Source: Bradyrhizobium sp.
GTDB taxonomy: Bacteria > Pseudomonadota > Alphaproteobacteria > Rhizobiales > Xanthobacteraceae
Assembly: GCF_030646015.1 (NCBI RefSeq)
Contig: NZ_JAUSLT010000036.1
Location: forward strand, 57,229-121,228
Direction: 5' to 3'
Length of the DNA: 64,000 nucleotides
Below the pieces are notes generated by a model. It worked only from the letters and a program-made list of their open reading frames with translations. It was not told the DNA's origin and searched no databases. This document shows, in pieces, positions 54,255-64,000 of this stretch (positions are counted from its first letter, which is position 1; each line of letters begins with the position of its first letter). A program made the translations under genes and the position numbers.

Positions 54255-54378
54255 GAAATCACCTCTTTGCCAGTGGGCAATTCGAGAACCATACTGCAAA
54301 TGCGAATGACTTGCAAAAGCAAAAGGGTGGCCTAAGCGCGGCTTCGCGACGCGCCCTCCGCAGTCCCGGCAGAACCGA

Positions 54379-55152
54379 TTATCGCCCGCTGAACCGCGCC
54401 GCGCGCTTTTCCACGAACGCGTTGCGGCCTTCCAGTGCGTCCGTGCTGCGGCGGATTTCGGACTGCACCTCGATCTCGCGCTGGAACTGGGCGGCGTAGG
54501 TCGCGTGCTCGCTCTCCTCCAGCAGGGCGCGGGTGGCGACCAGCGCGCGCGTCGGTCCGGCGGCGAGGCGCTGGGCCAGTTGCATGGCTTCGTCGAGCAA
54601 GCGTTCGTCATCAACCACCTTCCGCAACAGTCCCCATTCATGGGCGCGTTCGGCGGAGAGCGGTTCGTTCAGCAGCATCAGTTCGAGCGCGCGCTGGCGG
54701 CCGATCAGGCGCGGCAGCAGCCAGGTCGAGCCGAGATCGGGCACGAGACCAATCCGACTGAACACCTGGATGAAACTCGCCGAGCGCGCCGCGACGATGA
54801 TGTCGCCGGCCATCGCCAGGCTGAAGCCGCCGCCGGCCGCGACGCCGTTGACCGCGACCACGATCGGCACCCGGCATTCGCGCAGCGCCCGGAACGCCGG
54901 CCAGTAGAATTTCATCACCCCGGCGACGATATCGCTGCCGAGCGCTTCCGACGCCTTGAGGTTCTGTCCGGAACAAAACCCGCGGCCCTCCCCGGTCAGC
55001 ACCAGCGCCCGCACGCCGGAATCATCGGTCATCTCGCCGATCGCGCTCGCGAGGCCGCCGAGCAGGTCCGGCGTCATGGCGTTCAGGCTGGCCGGCTCGT
55101 TCAGCGTCAATATACCGACGGCGCCGTCTCTGGTTTGCTTCACCCCGGGCAT
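54379..55152 (-). CDS. Enoyl-CoA hydratase/isomerase, PaaG-like
   Basis: A 257-residue crotonase-fold enzyme. The oxyanion-hole loop VNGVAAGGGFSLAMAGDI has Ser where ordinary hydratases carry the first catalytic Glu, and the second catalytic region reads FSRIGLVPDLGSTWLLPRLI with Asp. This Asp-only arrangement is that of PaaG-type isomerases of phenylacetate degradation. No other paa gene is near, so the substrate is open. GGGAGAAG lies just before the ATG at 55152. It is divergent from the gamma-glutamyltransferase gene. Confidence 0.85.
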   Translation of the reverse strand: MPGVKQTRDGAVGILTLNEPASLNAMTPDLLGGLASAIGEMTDDSGVRALVLTGEGRGFCSGQNLKASEALGSDIVAGVMKFYWPAFRALRECRVPIVVAVNGVAAGGGFSLAMAGDIIVAARSASFIQVFSRIGLVPDLGSTWLLPRLIGRQRALELMLLNEPLSAERAHEWGLLRKVVDDERLLDEAMQLAQRLAAGPTRALVATRALLEESEHATYAAQFQREIEVQSEIRRSTDALEGRNAFVEKRAARFSGR

Positions 55153-55254
55153 TTTCTTCTCCCTGCATGTTTGTCTTGATCGTTCGCAATGTGCCATTGT
55201 TGCCGCATGACGCCAACTCGACCCGATCCTGGCAAGAACAACAAGGCAACCCCC

Positions 55255-56844
55255 ATGAGCGACCAGTTCTCCAACGCCCAGCACATCCGCAAATCCGCCA
55301 CCGTCTCCAAAGGCGGCATCGTCGCTTCGCAATCGCGCAGGGCTGCCGAGGTCGGCGCCGCGGTGCTGGCGGCCGGCGGCGACTGCGTCGACGCCGTGAT
55401 CGCGACCACCTTTGCGCTCGGGGTGCTGGAGCCCTGGATGAGCGGCATCGGCGGCGGCGGGGCGATGGTGCTCTACCGCGCCCGCGAGGACCGCTACGAG
55501 GTGATCGACTACGGCATGTGCGCGCCCAACAGCCTGCGGGTAGAGGACTATCCGCTGTCCGGCGATGGCGCGGCCTCCGACATCTTCCCCTGGCCGCGGG
55601 TCAAGGACGACCGCAACCTGCATGGTCCGGTTTCGATCGCGGTGCCCGGCGTGGTGGCGGGCATGGAAGAGGCGCATCGCCGCCACGCCAAGATGCCGTG
55701 GCAGGAATTGCTCGGCCCCGGCATCAAGCTCGCCGGCGAAGGTCTGCTGGTGGACTGGTGGACCACGCTGATGATCGCGAGTTCGGCCGCCGATCTCCGC
55801 CGTTATCCGGCCAGTGCCGCCGCCTACCTCAAGGACGGCCTGCCGCCGAACGCGCAATGGGGCATCAAGTCCAGCGTGCGGCTGCCGCAGGACCGGCTGA
55901 AGGCGACGCTGTCCTACCTCGCCGCCGAAGGCCCGCGCGATTTCTACCAGGGCGATCTGGCGCGGAGCATCGCGGCCGATATCCAGGCCGCCGGTGGCGC
56001 CCTCACGGTCGACGACCTCGCTGCCTTCCGCGCCCATGGCCGCGAGGCGCTGGCGATTCCCTATCGCGGCGGCAACGTCTACGCGACGCCGGAACTGACC
56101 TGCGGCCCGACGCTGGCGCACACCTTGCGCCTGCTGCAGCAAAAACTGCAGCCCGGCAATGGGCCAGATGCAACGGCCTACATGGAATATGCGCTGGCGC
56201 TGCAATCGGCCTATCGCGAACGGCTGCAGGACATGGGCGACGCCGACGGCCGGCGCGCGCTCGGCGCCGAACATCTGGCGCCGGCCTGCACCACGCATTT
56301 CTCGGTAGTAGACCGCGACGGCAACATGGCCGCGGTGACACAGACCCTGCTGTCGACCTTCGGCTCGAAATTCGTCACGCCGCAAAGCGGCGTCACCATG
56401 AACAACGGCATCATGTGGTTCGACCCGACGCCGGGTGGACCGAATGCACTGGCGCCCGGCAAGCGTTGCCTGACCAACTATACCCCGGTGCTGGCGCAGG
56501 CCGCCGACGGCAGGCGGCTGGCGCTTGGCGCCTCCGGCGGACGGCGCATCCTGCCGGCGGTGACGCAGATCCTGTCCTTCGTGATGGATTACGGCATGGA
56601 CCTGGATGCTGCGATCCACACCCCGCGCATCGACGCCAGCGAAGGCGCCATCGTGATCGGCGACATCAGGCTACAGCCTGCGGTGCGCGATGCGCTGCGC
56701 GCGGGTTTCGATTACGAGGAAGCGCGGGTGCAGACTTTCCCGATGAAATTCGCCTGCCCGAGCGTGGTGCTGCGCGACGGCGACACCAACTCAGGCGCGA
56801 CGGAGAGCGCGCAGCCGTGGGGCGACGCGGTGGCGGAGGGGTGA
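55255..56844 (+). CDS. Gamma-glutamyltransferase family protein
   Basis: A 529-residue member of the Ntn-hydrolase gamma-glutamyltransferase family. The auto-cleavage and nucleophile motif is ACTTHFSVVDRDGNMA with Thr346 as probable nucleophile; GGDCVDAVIATTFALGVLEP and MSGIGGGGAM near the N-terminus and the GASGGRRI stretch later are also typical. There is no signal peptide, so it is cytoplasmic, unlike E. coli Ggt. An AAGG lies upstream of ATG 55255; an earlier ATG at 55207 is possible. Substrate may be glutathione or another gamma-glutamyl or cephalosporin-like compound. Confidence 0.88.
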   Translation: MSDQFSNAQHIRKSATVSKGGIVASQSRRAAEVGAAVLAAGGDCVDAVIATTFALGVLEPWMSGIGGGGAMVLYRAREDRYEVIDYGMCAPNSLRVEDYPLSGDGAASDIFPWPRVKDDRNLHGPVSIAVPGVVAGMEEAHRRHAKMPWQELLGPGIKLAGEGLLVDWWTTLMIASSAADLRRYPASAAAYLKDGLPPNAQWGIKSSVRLPQDRLKATLSYLAAEGPRDFYQGDLARSIAADIQAAGGALTVDDLAAFRAHGREALAIPYRGGNVYATPELTCGPTLAHTLRLLQQKLQPGNGPDATAYMEYALALQSAYRERLQDMGDADGRRALGAEHLAPACTTHFSVVDRDGNMAAVTQTLLSTFGSKFVTPQSGVTMNNGIMWFDPTPGGPNALAPGKRCLTNYTPVLAQAADGRRLALGASGGRRILPAVTQILSFVMDYGMDLDAAIHTPRIDASEGAIVIGDIRLQPAVRDALRAGFDYEEARVQTFPMKFACPSVVLRDGDTNSGATESAQPWGDAVAEG

Positions 56845-56891
56845 GGCGATTTCCACTTCCAACTGATTCTGAGATGCATCGCCAGGCGATG

Positions 56892-57063
56892 CTTCTCTCC
56901 CCTCCCCCCACGCGCCCTTGCGCGTGGTGGGGAGGGGTCGGGGGTGGGGGGTAGTGCCGCAGACTCTCTGCCCGAAGTACGCGCGTACGATTCGCAGTCG
57001 AATGCGCCGATAGCCCCCCCACCCCCGACCCCTCCCCGCCGCTTCGCGGAGGGAGGGGAGAAG
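56892..57063. repeat. Long palindromic repeat, CCCTCCCC family, copy 2
   Basis: Outer arms CTTCTCTCCCCTCCCC and GGGAGGGGAGAAG enclose GGGGAGGGGTCGGGGGTGGG paired with CCCACCCCCGACCCCTCCCC. It lies between the converging gamma-glutamyltransferase and monooxygenase genes. Related in plan to 31285-31446. Confidence 0.85.
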
Positions 57064-57079
57064 AAGAGAAAACGCTCAG

Positions 57080-58756
<1,677 letters not shown>

Positions 58757-58848
58757 TATTCCCTGCTCCGGAATTTTGTTTCTGGACTTCGACGAATAAT
58801 GCGCCTTGCGTTCCACGACGGCAATAGCCGGCGCATCCGCGCGCCGGT

Positions 58849-59397
58849 TCAGGCCGCTGGAAATGGCCGAACCTCGACCGATGCGCTGGAAAGACGGCGA
58901 TACAGATCGCGTCGCCGGGCAATCGGCCACCAGTCGTACAGAAAGATTTCGAGCGGACGCCAGTTCGCGACCCAGCCTAAAATCAGGAAACTTTCCTCGA
59001 TCATGCGGCTGAGCGACCCCTCGACGAGTCCGCCTGCGAAGCGCGCGATGACAAAGCACGCGATCAGCACCATCACGCCGATGCCGAGGGAACGGCGGCC
59101 AACCCGGAACAACTCGGTGAGGTCGCGCTGCAGCACCGTCACGCGGTGGGAAAAGTATCCGCGGATGGCTTCGGCCAGATCCTTTGCCGCCTTGTTCTGA
59201 AGCTCGATTTCCGGGAAATGGACGATAATCCTGATGGGCAGGTCGGTGCGCAATTCGCGCGCCCAACCCACGATGAATTCTTCCGCCTCGCGGTCGAGGT
59301 CGCGCTCCCGAAACGGCGACGGATCCAGGGTATGAAAGAGCTGCGCGATCTCGTCGACACGCAGCTCGATGACATGGTCTGTGCTTTCGATCGTCAT
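58849..59397 (-). CDS. Hypothetical membrane protein coupled to the P-type ATPase
   Basis: A 182-residue protein. The N-terminal 100 residues are soluble and charged (VDEIAQLFHTLDPSPFRERD and ELRTDLPIRIIVHFPEIELQ). One clear hydrophobic helix follows (LGIGVMVLIACFVIARFAGG), then a second shorter one (SFLILGWVANWRPLEIFLYD) and a basic tail. I do not recognise the family. The start ATG is 2 bases after the ATPase stop, so the pair is translated together and the protein may be an accessory subunit or regulator of the pump; that is inference. Confidence 0.75.
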   Translation of the reverse strand: MTIESTDHVIELRVDEIAQLFHTLDPSPFRERDLDREAEEFIVGWARELRTDLPIRIIVHFPEIELQNKAAKDLAEAIRGYFSHRVTVLQRDLTELFRVGRRSLGIGVMVLIACFVIARFAGGLVEGSLSRMIEESFLILGWVANWRPLEIFLYDWWPIARRRDLYRRLSSASVEVRPFPAA

Positions 59398-59399
59398 GG

Positions 59400-61976
59400 T
59401 CAGCGCTCCGCGACCCTGAAGCGCCCGCGCCCGATGGCCTTCAGGCCTTCCAGCGACACGAGGACGACGATCCCCGCCGCCAGCGTCAATGCGAGATCGT
59501 CGAGATGCAGCGGCCCGAAGCGGAACAGCGCGCTGGCGGGAGGGAAGAGCAGCGTCAGGCTCAGCATGACCGGAACGACCAGCATCACCCATGCGAGCGC
59601 GGCATTCGGCCGCCGCAGCGCCGCGATCAGCGACGCGCTGAACGAGCGATTGACGAAGATCAGGCTGACAATGGCCAGCACCAGCGAGAAGAAGGTGAGC
59701 GCCCGCACCTCCGCCTCCGGCATGCCGTGCTTCAGCGCCGTGACGTAGATGACGGCGACCACCGCAAAGGCCAGCGTTCCCTGCACCAGGCTCCAGCCGA
59801 TCAGGCTGCCCGAGAACAGCGGCTGATCGGGCGGACGCGGCGGCCGGCTCATGACGTCGTCTTCTTCCGTTTCGGCCTCGAAAACCAGCGAGCACACGGG
59901 ATCGATGATCATCTCCAGGAACGCGATATGGATCGGCCCGAAGACGATCGGCAGGCCGAACAGCAGCGGCAGCAGCGCAAGGCCCGCGATCGGCACATGC
60001 ACGGCGAAGATGAACCCCATCGCCTTGCGGAGGTTATCGTAGATCCGGCGGCCGAGCCGCACCGCGTGCACGATCGAGCCGAAATCATCTTCGAGCAGCA
60101 CGATGGAGGACGCCTCGCGCGCCACATCTGTGCCGCGGCCGCCCATCGCGATGCCGATATGCGCCGCCTTGAGCGACGGCGCGTCGTTGACACCGTCGCC
60201 GGTCATGGCGACGATTTCGCGGTTGGCCTTGAGCGCATCGACGATGCGAAGTTTCTGATCGGGCATGATCCGCGCGAACACGGTCGCGGTCCGCACGCGC
60301 TGCGCCAGTTGTTCCGCGCTCAGCGTTTCCAGTTGCTCTCCGGTCACGAGGTCGGCGGTGTCGAGACCCGCCTGCCGGGCGATCGCCGTGGCGGTCGCGG
60401 GATAGTCGCCGGTGATCATGACCACCCTGATGCCGGCGGAGCGGCACTCGGCGACGGCGACGGGCACACTCGGCCGCAGCGGATCGGCAAGGCCGACCAG
60501 CCCTTCGAACTGGAAGGCAAAATCATGCTGCGAGGCCGGCCATGCGGCGCCAGCGAAGGAGGCGCGGGCGACGCCGAGGACACGCAGGCCTTCGGCCGCC
60601 ATGATGTCCACCGAGCGCTTCAGCGCGGCGAGCTCGGAGGGGCCGAGATGGCAAAGCCCGGCGATGGCTTCCGGCGCGCCCTTGGCCGCGACGACGAATT
60701 CCTGACTGTGGTCGGAAGGCTGCCAGACCAGCGACATCGCCAGCAGATCCGGGCGCAGCCCATAGGCGTGCTCGAGTTTCCATTCCGCGCCGTGCAAACG
60801 CCCGGTGCCGGCCAGCCGCTCGCCGCCGAGAGCGTGAAACGCCTTGTCCATCGGGTCGAACGGGTCGCGCGCGCTGGCCAGGATTCCGCATTCTATCAGA
60901 GCGTGGAAGCGCTCCGGCATCGCGGCGCCCTGTGTCTCCCCGGGCCGGAACGTGTCGTCGTCCGCGAGCCGCAATTCGGCAATGGTCATCCGGTTCTCGG
61001 TCAGCGTCCCCGTCTTGTCGGTGCAGAGCACCGTCGCGGAGCCGAGGGTTTCGATCGCGGCGGCGCGGCGGGTCAGCACCCTCGCCTGCGAGATTCGCCA
61101 CGCGCCCATCGCCATGAACACGGCAAGCACGACCGGAAATTCTTCAGGGAGCATCGACATGCCGAGCGCGATGCCCGCCAGCACCGCATCCAGCCATCCG
61201 CCGCGCAGGGTGCCGTACAGCACCACCGCCAGAATGCTGACCGCCGCGCCGGCGATGGCGAAAATCCGCACCACGCGGCGGGTCTGCGCCTGCAGCCGCG
61301 GCGGCTCCGTCTCCAGCGTGGCGAGCGACTGGCCGATCTTGCCGATCTCGCTGCGGATTCCGGTCGCAACGACCTCGGCTGTCGCCGTGCCGCGCACCAC
61401 CAACGAGCCGGAGAACACCATGGGCAGGTCATCGCCGCCGGGCCGCCGGCTTTCGGAAGGACCGGCATCGGCCCGCGCGGTCTTGCGCACGGGAACCGAT
61501 TCACCCGTCAGCAGCGATTCATCGGTCAGCAGGTCGCGGCATTCGATGATCACGGCGTCGGCCGGCACGCGGTCGCCTTCGGCCAGCAGCAGAATATCGC
61601 CGCGCACGACTTCGCGGCCGGTGATCCGCTTGCGCACGCCGTCGCGGATCACCAGCGCGCGCGGACTGGTGAGGTCGCGCAGCGCCTCCAGCACGCGTTC
61701 GGTACGGCTTTCCTGGATCACCGTGATCAATATGGACAGGGTGGCGAACGCCCCGAGGATGATGGCCTCCTTGAGGTCGCCGAGCAGCAGATAGACCGCG
61801 ACGCCGCCGAGCAGCAGCGCCAGCATGGGCTCGCGCACCACCTCGAGGACGATCCGCAGCGGCGTACGCCGGTCCGGGCGCGGCAGTTCGTTGTAGCCCT
61901 CGGCCTGCAGTCTGGCCTGGACTTCCGCCTCGCTGAGGCCATGCATCGGACCGGGCAATGGTATTTCGTCGGGCAT
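59400..61976 (-). CDS. Cation-transporting P-type ATPase (P2-like)
   Basis: An 858-residue pump with an N-terminal cation-ATPase domain (LSEAEVQARLQAEGYNELPR), actuator TGES (157-160), membrane helix 4 motif PEEFP (277-281), phosphorylation site DKTGT with Asp320, hinge GDGVNDAPSLKAAHIG and about ten helices. The overall plan matches bacterial Ca2+-ATPase-like P2 pumps, but the cation cannot be read from PEEFP alone; Ca2+, Mn2+ or Mg2+ are possible. No soft-metal binding CxC domain is present. Followed by the coupled membrane protein. Confidence 0.88.
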   Translation of the reverse strand: MPDEIPLPGPMHGLSEAEVQARLQAEGYNELPRPDRRTPLRIVLEVVREPMLALLLGGVAVYLLLGDLKEAIILGAFATLSILITVIQESRTERVLEALRDLTSPRALVIRDGVRKRITGREVVRGDILLLAEGDRVPADAVIIECRDLLTDESLLTGESVPVRKTARADAGPSESRRPGGDDLPMVFSGSLVVRGTATAEVVATGIRSEIGKIGQSLATLETEPPRLQAQTRRVVRIFAIAGAAVSILAVVLYGTLRGGWLDAVLAGIALGMSMLPEEFPVVLAVFMAMGAWRISQARVLTRRAAAIETLGSATVLCTDKTGTLTENRMTIAELRLADDDTFRPGETQGAAMPERFHALIECGILASARDPFDPMDKAFHALGGERLAGTGRLHGAEWKLEHAYGLRPDLLAMSLVWQPSDHSQEFVVAAKGAPEAIAGLCHLGPSELAALKRSVDIMAAEGLRVLGVARASFAGAAWPASQHDFAFQFEGLVGLADPLRPSVPVAVAECRSAGIRVVMITGDYPATATAIARQAGLDTADLVTGEQLETLSAEQLAQRVRTATVFARIMPDQKLRIVDALKANREIVAMTGDGVNDAPSLKAAHIGIAMGGRGTDVAREASSIVLLEDDFGSIVHAVRLGRRIYDNLRKAMGFIFAVHVPIAGLALLPLLFGLPIVFGPIHIAFLEMIIDPVCSLVFEAETEEDDVMSRPPRPPDQPLFSGSLIGWSLVQGTLAFAVVAVIYVTALKHGMPEAEVRALTFFSLVLAIVSLIFVNRSFSASLIAALRRPNAALAWVMLVVPVMLSLTLLFPPASALFRFGPLHLDDLALTLAAGIVVLVSLEGLKAIGRGRFRVAER

Positions 61977-62216
61977 TTCGCCTGCTTTGAGGGTTTGGGT
62001 GGGTCCGCACCGGAGATTTGCCGAAATTTATCGCCTTCCGGCTGCCGGCGTTTGATCCATCGCAGAAGGTGGCGCACACTTGCTGCGGAAATGCGAGTCC
62101 CCTGCCTCGATGCATCCCGTGCCGGAACGCGACCACGGTTATGGACAATTAGCTGAACCTTTGCGCTGGGCTGCCACGTATCTGAGGGGTACGATAACCG
62201 CCAAGCGGAGCCCGTC

Positions 62217-62618
62217 ATGCGCGCCTTCCTGCTACTCGTCGCCTTGCTGATCGGCGTCAGCGCCCCTGCCCGCGCCGACGACGTCGCCGCCGCGCAAAGA
62301 ATCATCCGCGCCCAGGTCGAGGCGTTCGGCCACGACGATGCCGCAACGGCCTATTCCCATGCCGCGCCCGCGATCAGGGAAGTATTCCCGCAAGACACCT
62401 TCATGGCGATGGTGCGCGGCAGCTATGCGCCGGTTTACCGTCACAAGAGTTTCGAATTCGGCGAGGCGCGCGTCGCCGACGGCAAGATCGCCCAGCGCGT
62501 CCGCATCGTCGATGCCGAAGGCGTGCCGTGGGAGGCGCTCTATACGCTGGAGCAGCAAGCCGACGGCAGCTTGAAGATCAGCGGCTGCACGCTGCTGAAA
62601 GCGGGTCAGGCGGTGTGA
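62217..62618 (+). CDS. DUF4864 family exported protein
   Basis: A 133-residue protein with a signal peptide (1-20, ending APARA). The mature part VAAAQRIIRAQVEAFGHDDA, PQDTFMAMVRGSYAPVYRHK and LYTLEQQADGSLKISGCTLL fits the DUF4864 pattern, a fold of the NTF2-like type. Function unknown. GCGGAG precedes the ATG. It is divergent from the P-type ATPase over 240 bp that hold no other recognisable element. Confidence 0.82.
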   Translation: MRAFLLLVALLIGVSAPARADDVAAAQRIIRAQVEAFGHDDAATAYSHAAPAIREVFPQDTFMAMVRGSYAPVYRHKSFEFGEARVADGKIAQRVRIVDAEGVPWEALYTLEQQADGSLKISGCTLLKAGQAV

Positions 62619-62756
62619 CGGCTCCGGCGGCGGAGTCACACCGCCGGCAACTTGCCAACATCCCGCCGGAATTTCGCGCCAGATCCTTTGCCATTGCCAC
62701 CGTCCGCGGTTTGCGCCTTACTCGCCGCGATCAGGCAAATCCGGAGGAAACCAAGA

Positions 62757-63134
62757 ATGAAAACAGTGCAATCCATGCTCGCCGAGGCCGAAGCCGCGGT
62801 ACCGCGCATCAGTCCCGATGAAGCCAAGGGACTGGTCGGCCGGGCCGACGTGCTGTTTCTCGACGTGCGCGAACCGGCCGAGGTCGCAACATCGGGCAAG
62901 GTGCCGGGCGCCCTCGCCATTCCGCGCGGACTGGTGGAATTTCGCGCCGATCCGGCCTCCCCGCTGCACGATGCGGCATTCGACCGGGCCAAGACCGTGG
63001 TGGCCTATTGCGCCTCGGGCGGACGCTCGGCGCTGGTGCTCAAGACGCTGAAGGAAATGGGCTACGAAAACGTCCGCAACCTCGGTGGCTTCAAGGGCTG
63101 GCTCGATGCCGGCGGCGAAGTCGAGAAGGGGTAG
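62757..63134 (+). CDS. Single-domain rhodanese-like sulfurtransferase
   Basis: A 125-residue rhodanese domain. The active-site loop CASGGRS (85-91) holds the catalytic Cys85, preceded by VLFLDVREPAEVATSGKVPG, the CH2A-like conserved part. No signal peptide, so cytoplasmic. GGAGG lies 8-12 bases upstream of the ATG. It is a candidate sulfur carrier or thiosulfate sulfurtransferase; no partner is adjacent apart from the converging MFS gene. Confidence 0.88.
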   Translation: MKTVQSMLAEAEAAVPRISPDEAKGLVGRADVLFLDVREPAEVATSGKVPGALAIPRGLVEFRADPASPLHDAAFDRAKTVVAYCASGGRSALVLKTLKEMGYENVRNLGGFKGWLDAGGEVEKG

Positions 63135-63140
63135 CCGGCC

Positions 63141-64000
63141 TCACGCCATTGCCAGCCGTGAGCGCGCCCTCGCCCGCAGCAGCAGCGCCACCACGATGAC
63201 GATGTTGACCGCATTCCAGGCGACGCCGTTGAGGAACGCCGCGGCGTAGGAACCGGTGGCGTCGAAGATCACGCCGGAAATCCAGCCGCCGCCGGACATG
63301 CCGAACACCGAGGCCATGATCACGATGCCGACCCGGGTCGCGGCCTCGCGCGCCGGCATCGATTCCCGGACGATGATGGCATAGCTCGGCACGATGCCGC
63401 CCTGGAACAGGCCGAACATCGCGGAGATGAGGTAGAGCGAGGTCAGCCCGTCGAAGAACAAATAGAACAGTAGGGCAAAGCCCTGCGCCACCGATCCGAT
63501 CAGCAGGGTCGGGATGCCGCCGATCTTGTCGGCGAGATATCCCGAGCCGATCCGGCTGATGATGCCGCACGCCATCATCAGCGACAGCATCTCGGCGCCG
63601 CGCGCGACGCCGTAGCCGAGATCGCCGCAATAGGCGACGCTGTGGACCTGCGGCATCGACATCGCCACGCAGCAGGAGATGCTCGCGATGCACAGCAGCA
63701 CCGTCAGCGTATTGGCCGACAGGTTGAGATTGATCCGCGGCGGCGGCGCATTGGTGTGATCCTGTGCCGCGCTGCCGCCCATGACGCGGCGCAGCACCAG
63801 CACCAGGATCGTCATCAACAGGCCGACGGCAATGCCGATACCGAAATGGGTGGCGCGCCAGCCATAGGCCTGCGTGCTCCAGTTGATCAGCGGCGGCCAG
63901 AACGTGCCCGCGACATAATTGCCTGACGCGACGATGGTCACCGCCAGCCCGCGATAGCGCTCGAACCAGTGCGAGGCCTCCGCCATCAGCGGCGCGAAGG
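63141..64000 (-). CDS. MFS transporter (5' end outside the window)
   Basis: The frame is open through the window end, so the N-terminus is missing. The 280-odd visible residues hold about eight hydrophobic helices with MFS features: HWFERYRGLAVTIVASGNYV after helix 4, and SRIGSGYLADKIGGIPTLLI as the helix 8-9 loop. The first of these resembles the OFA/monocarboxylate branch seen at 29344, but substrate cannot be assigned. It converges on the rhodanese gene, 6 bp from its stop. Confidence 0.85.
   Translation of the reverse strand, partial: FAPLMAEASHWFERYRGLAVTIVASGNYVAGTFWPPLINWSTQAYGWRATHFGIGIAVGLLMTILVLVLRRVMGGSAAQDHTNAPPPRINLNLSANTLTVLLCIASISCCVAMSMPQVHSVAYCGDLGYGVARGAEMLSLMMACGIISRIGSGYLADKIGGIPTLLIGSVAQGFALLFYLFFDGLTSLYLISAMFGLFQGGIVPSYAIIVRESMPAREAATRVGIVIMASVFGMSGGGWISGVIFDATGSYAAAFLNGVAWNAVNIVIVVALLLRARARSRLAMA

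Noticed and set aside
54379..56619. 746-residue open frame on the minus strand reading into the enoyl-CoA hydratase
   Set aside because: Only the last 257 residues are a real enzyme with its own ribosome site; the rest is antisense to the gamma-glutamyltransferase gene.
31227..57079. Repeated palindromes as CRISPR arrays or insertion sequences
   Set aside because: They are single inverted-repeat units without regular spacing, spacers, cas genes or transposase; they fit REP-like elements.
59505..62156. 883-residue open frame antisense to the P-type ATPase
   Set aside because: Composition is Arg/Gln/His-rich, as expected for an antisense frame, and the ATPase on the other strand has all its motifs.

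Overview
The window looks like the chromosome of a slow-growing rhizobium-type alphaproteobacterium, close to Bradyrhizobium (Nitrobacteraceae). The grounds are the high G+C content, protein sequences typical of that group, tightly overlapping operons, and several families of palindromic intergenic repeats of a kind common there. This placement is inference from recognised families; no search was run. I found no transposase, integrase, phage gene or CRISPR array.

Layout. 1-9416 (+): a translationally coupled alpha-glucan/trehalose operon, consisting of the maltokinase end of a TreS-type protein, glgB, glgX, treZ and treY. 9614-14441: a small PHA-system protein, a DUF3309 micro-protein, the divergent NHEJ pair ligD/ku (each followed by a copy of the same palindromic repeat) and a lysine-rich DUF6496 protein. 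14504-22750 (-): a complete high-affinity K+ uptake operon read as small membrane protein, kdpF, kdpA, kdpB, kdpC, kdpD, kdpE, with a palindrome upstream. 23145-23612: an unknown gene.

23621-42378 is the most interesting block, a formate and metal-cofactor locus. It holds a two-subunit NAD-linked formate dehydrogenase whose beta subunit is a NuoE-NuoF fusion, a LysR regulator, an oxalate/formate-type MFS carrier overlapping tusA, moeA, mobB, fdhD, mobA and an SDR. It continues with a MoeA fused to a periplasmic-binding-like domain, a second divergent MoeA-like protein, a tungstate-type ABC transporter (tupA, tupC, tupB) and a divergent regulator joining an excisionase-like HTH to the same binding-like domain. 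The set fits a tungsten- or molybdenum-dependent formate dehydrogenase with its own metal uptake, cofactor assembly, sulfuration and sensing.

42492-53684 is rich in solute-binding proteins. Four belong to different families and have no transporter partner next to them (Leu/Ile/Val-type, TAXI-TRAP, TctC, SBP3-like); a complete livK-H-M-G-F operon follows. In between lie tRNA-Ile(CAU), a frameshifted DUF1328 gene, a 55-bp direct repeat spaced 1150 bp apart, an HGGxSTG-type small protein and the remains of an antitoxin-like gene. This stretch (about 46.0-49.0 kb) is the accessory-looking part of the window.

53784-64000 carries scattered metabolic genes: a cupredoxin, a PaaG-like enoyl-CoA hydratase/isomerase, a gamma-glutamyltransferase, a Baeyer-Villiger-type flavin monooxygenase, a P-type cation ATPase with a coupled membrane protein, a DUF4864 protein, a single-domain rhodanese and an MFS carrier running off the window end.
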